From Flavobacteriaceae bacterium (GTDB taxonomy: Bacteria > Bacteroidota > Bacteroidia > Flavobacteriales > Flavobacteriaceae): a stretch of DNA of 10,754 bases. Shown here one piece after another: positions 5,832 to 10,754 of this stretch. The position numbers and the translations under genes were made by a program. The notes below the pieces were generated by a model, which did no database searches, had not been told where the DNA came from, and worked only from the letters and a program-made list of their open reading frames with translations. Where the stretch lies: contig CANEXR010000081.1 in the NCBI GenBank assembly GCA_947443815.1, forward strand, positions 1-10,754, given 5' to 3'. Positions within the stretch are counted from its first letter, which is position 1; every line of letters starts with the position of its first letter.

Positions 5832-8090
5832 TTATTTGATCATTCCGCCTCCTTGTTTTACTTTTTCAGTATTGATTTCTGTATTTTCTTTTTCTAATTT
5901 TAGGTTTCCAAAGTTGTATGTCAATGAAATTCTAAAGGTTCTCGAATCTTGTTTTTGATAAAAACGAGTGTCTAAGTTTTCTCCTGAAATCAACGCATTA
6001 ACTTCATTTTTATTAAAAACATCAAAACAATGCAATCCTAATTTTAGCTTTTTATTCATAAAATCTTTGTTGAATGAAATATCAAATTGCTGAATTGGTT
6101 TTTCGATTTGGTAAATTTCCCAGGTTCCTTTTGGTAGAATAAAATAGGAAGTTGTGTTTACAATATCCCAAGGTAACATGATTTGAGCTTGTGCACTATA
6201 GTTCGTTATGGCTTTGTTAGCATACGGAAACTCATACCCATCAATGGTTGATTTGACATAATTTACATTGATGAAAATATAGTTCATCTTATCGATGGTA
6301 TTCATCCGTTTTTTGAATTCTTCTTTCCCTTTAAAGAAATAATCTAACGGTATTGGGAACGAAGCAAAAGCACTGAACGTCTTTATCTTGTCAAATTGTT
6401 GAAAGGTTTGATTGCTTACCAATTCCCCAGGTTTTGCATTGAATATAAAGCGACTATCGTCTTTTGCAATGGTATAATTTGCACCCAATTGGACAAACTG
6501 CATCGCTGTTAATTTGATTTCAAAATTGTCATAGAAAACAGGTTGTAAAGTTAAGTTTCCATTAGACGAATTGTATTGGTTGAAATTGGAGCTATTATTC
6601 GGGTCAATCGTGTTATAATTGGGTTGTGCTATTTTTTTTGAATAAGAAGTACTCACGTTTACTTGTGAGCTGATTTCGTATAAAGCACTAATATTCGGGA
6701 AAAAATTGGTGTTTTTGTACTCAATTTTATCAGTTAGGGTGCTGGCATCTCTTTTTACATCAAAATCTTCAAAACGCAATCCTGCTGTAAAATTAAATTT
6801 TTTAATCTTTTTTCGCGCTTCTACATAAAAGGCGAGGTTGTTTTCGTTATAATTAAAATCAATAGTTTCGGCATAATTATTCGAATCAAAAATGGCATCT
6901 GTAGCACTGTTGATGTTGTATTTTCCAAGATTGTTGATTTTTATAGTATTGAATTTTCCACCAGTATTCAGTGAAAAATCTTTTTTCCCGAAAGGGATTG
7001 CAAAATCGTATTTTAAATAATAATTGGTCAATCCAAAATCGATATTCCCATTATTATAAGAGTTTCCAGAACTTGGACTAAATCCACTCGATTGATTGAT
7101 TGGGTTTTTATCAAAAGTATTTAAAAAAGTTGTTATGTCTAATGTGCGCCCTAAAGTATCCAGTTTAGTTTTGTATTGCAAACTAATTTCATGATTGCTG
7201 TTTTTGTTTTTTGAAAATCCATCGTCTTTATAATCAATATTTTCTCCAGAGGCAGCCGAATTAAAAACATTTCGGTCATTGGCAAAATTTCCATTATAAT
7301 TGAATAATACATTTGATTTTTCGCTTAATTTATAATTAGTTCCAACTCTAAAATACAGATTTCGATTTGTGGAAACATTAAAATTTTCTTGAAAAAGATT
7401 TTTTACCGGAGCAAATGAAGTAAAGGTCTGGTCGTTTTTTGATCGGTTTTCGCTATCAATATAATTGTAACCCAGCATCGTTTGCCAACTAAAATTTTTC
7501 TCTTTTCCGTTTAATAAAATTTGAGGGCTTGGTTTTTGGTATTTATTAAAATTATAGTTCATATTAAAACTGGCATTTACACCTTTCAATCGTTTTGAGC
7601 TAGTAACGATATTGATGACTGAACCACTTGAACTAGCATCAAATGAAGCGCCTGGATTGTAAATTAATTCGACTTTTTCGATGGCATTTGCGGGTAAACT
7701 CGAAAGGTAATTTTGTAAATCAGTGCCGCTCAAAGTACTTGGGGCGCCATCTACATAGATAGTTACGTTTTTTCCATTTAGGCTTAAACTTCCTGTTGGA
7801 GAAGTAATCACCCCAGGTAATTTTTTCACAGCATCGAGACTGCTTCCGCTATTGAGCATGCCATTGTCTTTTACATTGACAGTGGTTTTATCAGATTCGA
7901 CTTTTAAAAATTGTTTTTTGTTGCCAAATACAGTGACTTCCTTTAATTCGTTGGTCTTGTTTTTTGTAGCTAAAGTATCTACTGTTACTTTAGAATTTGA
8001 TGCAGTTGTTTTGTCAATGTTTGTTTTACTTTCTTGCGCAAAAAATACAGTTGTTGTTAAACAAAGCATAGTAAGTAATGTCGATTTCAT
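5832..8090 (-). CDS. TonB-dependent-receptor-like outer membrane beta-barrel protein
   Basis: The 752-residue protein begins with a signal peptide (MKSTLLTMLC, then a hydrophobic run to FFA, likely cut near residue 18/19). Residues 47-57 (NELKEVTVFGN) look like a TonB-box region. A plug domain follows at about 65-165, with LDAVKKLPGV, IYVDGAPSTLSGTDLQNYL, AIEKVELIYNPGASFDASSSG and VINIVTS. The rest is a long barrel with alternating, aromatic-rich strands, ending in FRISLTYNFG and a polar tail of about 25 residues. The pattern fits the Bacteroidota outer-membrane beta-barrel family (PF14905-like). Many relatives start with a carboxypeptidase-regulatory-like domain; here only about 30 low-complexity residues separate signal peptide and TonB box. 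Cargo is unknown; there is no SusD-like partner beside it. It appears to have its own ECF-type promoter. Confidence 0.9.
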   Translation of the reverse strand: MKSTLLTMLCLTTTVFFAQESKTNIDKTTASNSKVTVDTLATKNKTNELKEVTVFGNKKQFLKVESDKTTVNVKDNGMLNSGSSLDAVKKLPGVITSPTGSLSLNGKNVTIYVDGAPSTLSGTDLQNYLSSLPANAIEKVELIYNPGASFDASSSGSVINIVTSSKRLKGVNASFNMNYNFNKYQKPSPQILLNGKEKNFSWQTMLGYNYIDSENRSKNDQTFTSFAPVKNLFQENFNVSTNRNLYFRVGTNYKLSEKSNVLFNYNGNFANDRNVFNSAASGENIDYKDDGFSKNKNSNHEISLQYKTKLDTLGRTLDITTFLNTFDKNPINQSSGFSPSSGNSYNNGNIDFGLTNYYLKYDFAIPFGKKDFSLNTGGKFNTIKINNLGKYNINSATDAIFDSNNYAETIDFNYNENNLAFYVEARKKIKKFNFTAGLRFEDFDVKRDASTLTDKIEYKNTNFFPNISALYEISSQVNVSTSYSKKIAQPNYNTIDPNNSSNFNQYNSSNGNLTLQPVFYDNFEIKLTAMQFVQLGANYTIAKDDSRFIFNAKPGELVSNQTFQQFDKIKTFSAFASFPIPLDYFFKGKEEFKKRMNTIDKMNYIFINVNYVKSTIDGYEFPYANKAITNYSAQAQIMLPWDIVNTTSYFILPKGTWEIYQIEKPIQQFDISFNKDFMNKKLKLGLHCFDVFNKNEVNALISGENLDTRFYQKQDSRTFRISLTYNFGNLKLEKENTEINTEKVKQGGGMIK

Positions 8091-8094
8091 GATT

Positions 8095-8116
8095 GGATTG
8101 ATTGTTTGGATTGATT
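8095..8116. repeat. Short direct repeat in receptor leader
   Basis: On the minus strand AATCAATCC occurs twice, 13 bases apart (plus-strand GGATTGATT at 8095-8103 and 8108-8116), within the predicted 5' leader just before the receptor start codon. It may be chance in a low-complexity leader. Confidence 0.45.
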
Positions 8117-8120
8117 ACCT

Positions 8121-8150
8121 ACAAGACTTTCAAAATCATAAAATGTTACA
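8121..8150 (-). promoter_or_regulatory. Candidate ECF-sigma-type promoter for the receptor
   Basis: On the minus strand TGTAACA (8150-8144) is followed after exactly 16 bases by GTCTTGT (8127-8121). ECF sigma factors typically recognise an AAC-containing -35 and a CGTC/GTC-type -10 separated by 16-17 bases, and this pair fits. Transcription would start near 8114 and leave a leader of about 24 bases before the ATG at 8090. The match to the housekeeping TAnnTTTG element here is poorer (TGATTTTG). No ECF sigma gene lies in the window, so the regulator would be elsewhere. Confidence 0.5.
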
Positions 8151-8167
8151 GACGGGCGTACATTTTT

Positions 8168-8305
8168 TTAAGAATTTTTTTGGATTTGTTTCTTAATGGA
8201 AACCTCTACACAGCGTTTTCCACCACTTCCACCACATACTCTACCTGAAACACCGCAAGAATTTATAAAAAAAGTAATTACCAGAATGAGGATTATTTTT
8301 TTCAT
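8168..8305 (-). CDS. Tiny predicted lipoprotein (45 residues)
   Basis: ATG at 8305-8303 opens a 45-codon frame ending at TAA 8170-8168. The start MKKIILILVITFFINSC is a classic lipoprotein signal: two lysines, a hydrophobic core and Cys17 preceded by INS. The mature part would be 29 residues with two further cysteines (Cys24 and Cys32) around a glycine-rich GGSGG segment, then a basic tail KKQIQKNS. I do not recognise the family and assign no function. It lies 57 bases after the GH3 gene and 77 bases before the receptor, on the same strand, so it could share transcription with GH3. The clean signal peptide and the strand match support a real gene; its small size limits certainty. Confidence 0.68.
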   Translation of the reverse strand: MKKIILILVITFFINSCGVSGRVCGGSGGKRCVEVSIKKQIQKNS

Positions 8306-8362
8306 GGGGATTTTGTTTTTTTATCAAAAAGGCTGATTTTTTGACAATTATAAGCTCAAAAT

Positions 8363-9871
8363 TTACATCTTTTTCAATTGTTCTAAATAATCTCTTTGAT
8401 TAGATAATCTTGGAATTTTATGTTGACCACCTAGTTTGTCGCGTTCTTTTAACCAGTCATAAAATAAATTTTCTCGGGCTATATTTATTAATAACGGATT
8501 GAGAGTCATGTTATTGTGTCGTTTTGCCTCGTAATCAGAATTTAAGGATTGTAGCGTTTCATCAAGTGTTTTTTGAAACTGGGATATATCATTGGGTTTT
8601 TTCTTGAATTCTATCATCCACTCATGGGCTCCTTTTTCTTTGTCTTTCATAAAAACAGGAGCTACAGTATAATCAACTATTTCTGATTGTGTGATTTGGC
8701 AGGCTTTAGCAATAGCTTGATCCGTGTTTTCGACCATTAATTCTTCGCCAAAAACATTGATGTGGTGTTTGGTCCTTCCAGTAACTCGAATACGGTAGGG
8801 ATTTAAAGAGGTAAAACGAACGGTATCCCCAATCAAATAGCGCCAAAGACCAGAATTAGTGGTAATCACCAAAGCATAATTTTTGAAAAGAACAACCTCT
8901 GACAAACGAATAATTTTTTGATCTGCTGTTCCAAACGTATCCATTGGTATGAATTCATAAAAAATCCCATAATCTAACATTAGTAATAAATCATTGGAAT
9001 TATTCAAATCCTGAATGGCAAAAAAACCTTCGGAGGCATTGTATATTTCGTAATATTTGAACTCTTTTTTAGGAAGTATTTTTCCGTATTGTTCCCTGTA
9101 AGGTTCAAAATTTACACCTCCATGAAAATACACTTCCAAGTTAGGCCAAACTTCAAATAAATTTCCTTTTCCTGTATCTTCTAAAACTTTGTTCATCAAA
9201 ACCAATAACCAAGAGGGAACTCCTGCAAAACTGGTTACATTTTCGGTTTTTGATTCGTTTATAATGGCAGTAATTTTAGCTTCCCATTCGCTCATTAACG
9301 AAATTTTGTTGCTCGGTGTACTACTAAATTCTGCCCAAATGGGCATGTTTTCGATTAAAATGGCCGACAAATCACCAAAAAAAGTATTGTTGTCTTCGTA
9401 TATCTGTGCACTTCCTCCAAGGCGCAGACTTTTGCCTAAAAACATTTCAGAATCCTCATTATTATTCAAATACATGCACAACAAATCTTTGCTGCCTTTG
9501 TAATGGCAATCTTCTAATGCTTCACTACTAACGGGGATGAATTTACTCTTTGCATTGGTGGTTCCGCTTGATTTAGCAAACCATTTTATAGGCGTTTCCC
9601 AAAAAACATTTTGTTCCCCTTTTCGAGTGCGTTCTATCAAAGGTTGCAATTCTTCGTAGGTTGCAACCGGAATTCTTTCTGAAAAAGTCTGGTAAGAATT
9701 TATGGAAGCATAATCGTATTGCTGACCTAAAACCGTATTCTCGGATGCCCGAAGCAGATTCATCAATAATTCTTCTTGAACCTCATTTGGATATTTAAGA
9801 AAAAGTTCAATTTGATGAATTCGTTGCTTTAGAACCCAAGAGGCAAATGAATTAATTATAGGTAACGGCAT
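8363..9871 (-). CDS. GH3-family acyl-adenylating enzyme
   Basis: The 502-residue protein matches the GH3 (auxin-responsive promoter) family of the acyl-adenylate/firefly-luciferase superfamily. Motif 1 is SSGTTNAKSKFIPVS (101-115), the phosphate-binding loop; motif 2 is EIYNASEGFFA (275-285); motif 3 is LWRYLIGDTVRF (342-353), followed by RVTGRTKHHINVFGEE (362-377), which begins the mobile C-terminal domain. The end GGQHKIPRLSNQRDYLEQL is typical of the Bacteroidota branch. Plant GH3 enzymes adenylate a carboxylic acid such as indole-acetate and join it to an amino acid. In bacteria the substrates are unknown, so an auxin role should not be assumed. It has no signal peptide and should be cytoplasmic. 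The gene is divergent from DUF2797, 103 bases apart. Confidence 0.93.
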   Translation of the reverse strand: MPLPIINSFASWVLKQRIHQIELFLKYPNEVQEELLMNLLRASENTVLGQQYDYASINSYQTFSERIPVATYEELQPLIERTRKGEQNVFWETPIKWFAKSSGTTNAKSKFIPVSSEALEDCHYKGSKDLLCMYLNNNEDSEMFLGKSLRLGGSAQIYEDNNTFFGDLSAILIENMPIWAEFSSTPSNKISLMSEWEAKITAIINESKTENVTSFAGVPSWLLVLMNKVLEDTGKGNLFEVWPNLEVYFHGGVNFEPYREQYGKILPKKEFKYYEIYNASEGFFAIQDLNNSNDLLLMLDYGIFYEFIPMDTFGTADQKIIRLSEVVLFKNYALVITTNSGLWRYLIGDTVRFTSLNPYRIRVTGRTKHHINVFGEELMVENTDQAIAKACQITQSEIVDYTVAPVFMKDKEKGAHEWMIEFKKKPNDISQFQKTLDETLQSLNSDYEAKRHNNMTLNPLLINIARENLFYDWLKERDKLGGQHKIPRLSNQRDYLEQLKKM

Positions 9872-9884
9872 TTTTTAAATTGGG

Positions 9885-9971
9885 AGTTATGAATTATGCG
9901 TTATGAATGATAACTTTACCAAAAATAACAAATTTTGTTTAACTTGTATCGTTAAACTTGAAACTTTAAAT
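9885..9971. repeat. 7-base periodic arrays between GH3 and DUF2797
   Basis: Two arrays share the spacer. At 9887-9914 the units are TTATGAA, TTATGCG, TTATGAA, TGATAAC, in perfect 7-base phase and bounded by AGTTAT (9885-9890) and ATAACT (9910-9915). At 9937-9971 the units are GTTTAAC, TTGTATC, GTTAAAC, TTGAAAC, TTTAAAT. The second resembles the AAACTTT array before clpP and ends three bases before the DUF2797 start codon. Confidence 0.6.
9920..9927 (-). promoter_or_regulatory. Candidate -7 promoter element for GH3
   Basis: On the minus strand TATTTTTG (9927-9920) matches the Bacteroidota -7 consensus TAnnTTTG exactly. It lies about 49 bases before the GH3 start at 9871, leaving room for a leader of about 40 bases that contains the TTATGAA array. 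The -33 TTTG is not clear at the usual distance. For the divergent DUF2797 gene I see only TAAACTTG (9953-9960), a one-mismatch match placed too near the start codon to be convincing. Confidence 0.45.
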
Positions 9972-9974
9972 AGA

Positions 9975-10754
9975 ATGACTTACGAAGGGGTACTGACTAA
10001 AATGCAAACCGAATTTGGGAATCCAATTCAATATTATCTCGTTTTTGAAAATAGTTTTTTAAATGTTAATCAACTGTTGGGCAAAGACCTTGAGATTAAT
10101 TTTGTAGGATTTCAATGTTTAAACTGTGGTAAAAAGAAAAAAATATTCCGACAAGGATTTTGTTACGACTGTTTTTATTCAAGTCCTGCAGTTGGCGATT
10201 GGATTATGAAACCAGAATTAAGTACCGCACATCTAGGTATTGAAGACCGAGATTTAGGGTATGAACAAAAAGTACAATTACAGCCTCATATTGTCTATTT
10301 GGCTTTGTCAAGTGAAATTAAAGTTGGAGTGACTCGTAAAACTCAAATGCCAATAAGATGGATTGATCAGGGCGCTACACAAGCCATTGCTATAGTTGAA
10401 GTCCCGAACCGATATTTAGCAGGAATTACGGAAGTAGCTTTAAAAAATCATTATGCAGACAAAACCAATTGGCGAAAAATGCTAACGAACGCTGTTGAAC
10501 AAACAGATTTGGTTGCCGAGAGACTTAAAGTTGAAAATTTAATTCCAACAGAAGTACAAGAGTATTTTTATTCTCAGAAAAGCGATTTGTATGAGATGCA
10601 CTATCCTGTTTTAGAATATCCAACTAAAGTAAATAGTTTGAGTTTAGATAAAACGCCTTCGTTCAAAGGAAAATTAATTGGAATTAAAGGCCAATATTTA
10701 TTGTTTGAAAATGGTATTGTTTTTAATATCCGAAGTTCCGAAGGCTATGTGGTC
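9975..10754 (+). CDS. DUF2797 family protein (3' end beyond window)
   Basis: From ATG 9975 the frame stays open for 260 codons to the window edge, so the end is missing, probably by only a few residues judging by the closing LIGIKGQYLLFENGIVFNIRSSEGYVV-type motif (residues 234-260). Residues 48-66 form a four-cysteine zinc knuckle: CLNC (48-51) and CYDC (63-66). The central segment has VYLA (107-110), KVGVTR (116-121), RWIDQGA (128-134), a glutamate (Glu153) and TNWRKML (164-170). This order resembles the GIY-YIG nuclease fold, where GIY, YIG, Arg and Glu come in the same sequence. The protein is a recognised DUF with no known role; nuclease activity is inference. The start gives a protein beginning MTYEGVLTKM. 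It is divergent from GH3, an arrangement I associate with Flavobacteriaceae. Confidence 0.88.
   Translation, partial: MTYEGVLTKMQTEFGNPIQYYLVFENSFLNVNQLLGKDLEINFVGFQCLNCGKKKKIFRQGFCYDCFYSSPAVGDWIMKPELSTAHLGIEDRDLGYEQKVQLQPHIVYLALSSEIKVGVTRKTQMPIRWIDQGATQAIAIVEVPNRYLAGITEVALKNHYADKTNWRKMLTNAVEQTDLVAERLKVENLIPTEVQEYFYSQKSDLYEMHYPVLEYPTKVNSLSLDKTPSFKGKLIGIKGQYLLFENGIVFNIRSSEGYVV

Noticed and set aside
7852..8196. 114-residue plus-strand frame opposite the receptor start and the lipoprotein
   Set aside because: It is hydrophobic only because it mirrors the receptor coding sequence; the minus-strand signal peptides and promoter explain the region better.
8319..8342. ATCA/TGAT hairpin after GH3 as a terminator
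   Set aside because: The stem is only 4 bases and on the GH3 strand it is followed by A, not T, so it gives no support for termination there.
9189..9503. 104-residue plus-strand frame inside GH3
   Set aside because: It is antisense to conserved GH3 sequence and has no recognisable domain.
8363..9871. Auxin conjugation as the role of the GH3 gene
   Set aside because: The family name comes from plants; nothing in the sequence or neighbours shows the acid or amino-acid substrate.

Overview
The window looks like chromosomal DNA of a Flavobacterium-type member of the Bacteroidota. Supporting signs are the AT-rich composition, leaders that are A-rich with little Shine-Dalgarno sequence, TAnnTTTG-like promoter elements, a large outer-membrane receptor with an added C-terminal tail, a GH3-family gene beside a DUF2797 gene, and protein sequences (trigger factor, ClpP, ClpX) that read as flavobacterial. 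No tRNA, rRNA, CRISPR array, transposase or phage gene was seen.

Bases 1-2480 are a conserved proteostasis block in the order tig (only its 3' end), clpP, clpX, ending in a strong hairpin terminator. Bases 2660-3955 hold a single-gene unit, serB, for the last step of serine synthesis; its protein carries two ACT-like domains before the HAD phosphatase domain, and a terminator follows. Bases 4042-5803 are a tight group of four small genes that alternate between two folds: SRPBCC (AHSA1-like), VOC, SRPBCC, VOC (PhnB-like). The third gene is split by a frameshift in a run of eight A and is either a recent pseudogene, a slippery (phase-variable) gene, or a sequencing error. A near-perfect two-way terminator at 5776-5803 separates this group from the genes of the opposite strand.

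Bases 5832-9871 are read leftwards: a GH3-family adenylating enzyme (9871-8363), a tiny 45-residue lipoprotein (8305-8168), and a 752-residue TonB-dependent-receptor-like outer-membrane barrel (8090-5832). The receptor has an apparent ECF-sigma-type promoter just upstream (TGTAACA, 16 bases, GTCTTGT), so it may be controlled separately. From 9975 to the right edge runs a divergent DUF2797 gene, cut by the window end, with a four-cysteine zinc knuckle and a central segment that resembles the GIY-YIG nuclease fold.

A recurring feature is a set of short intergenic arrays with a 7-base (or 7+8-base) period, such as AGTCAAA or AAACTTT units. They lie in the clpP leader, between clpP and clpX (where they form a long hairpin) and between the GH3 and DUF2797 genes, in each case ending a few bases before a start codon. 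The points most worth a second look are these arrays, the A8 frameshift, the unlisted mini-lipoprotein, the ECF-like promoter, and the nuclease-like core of DUF2797.
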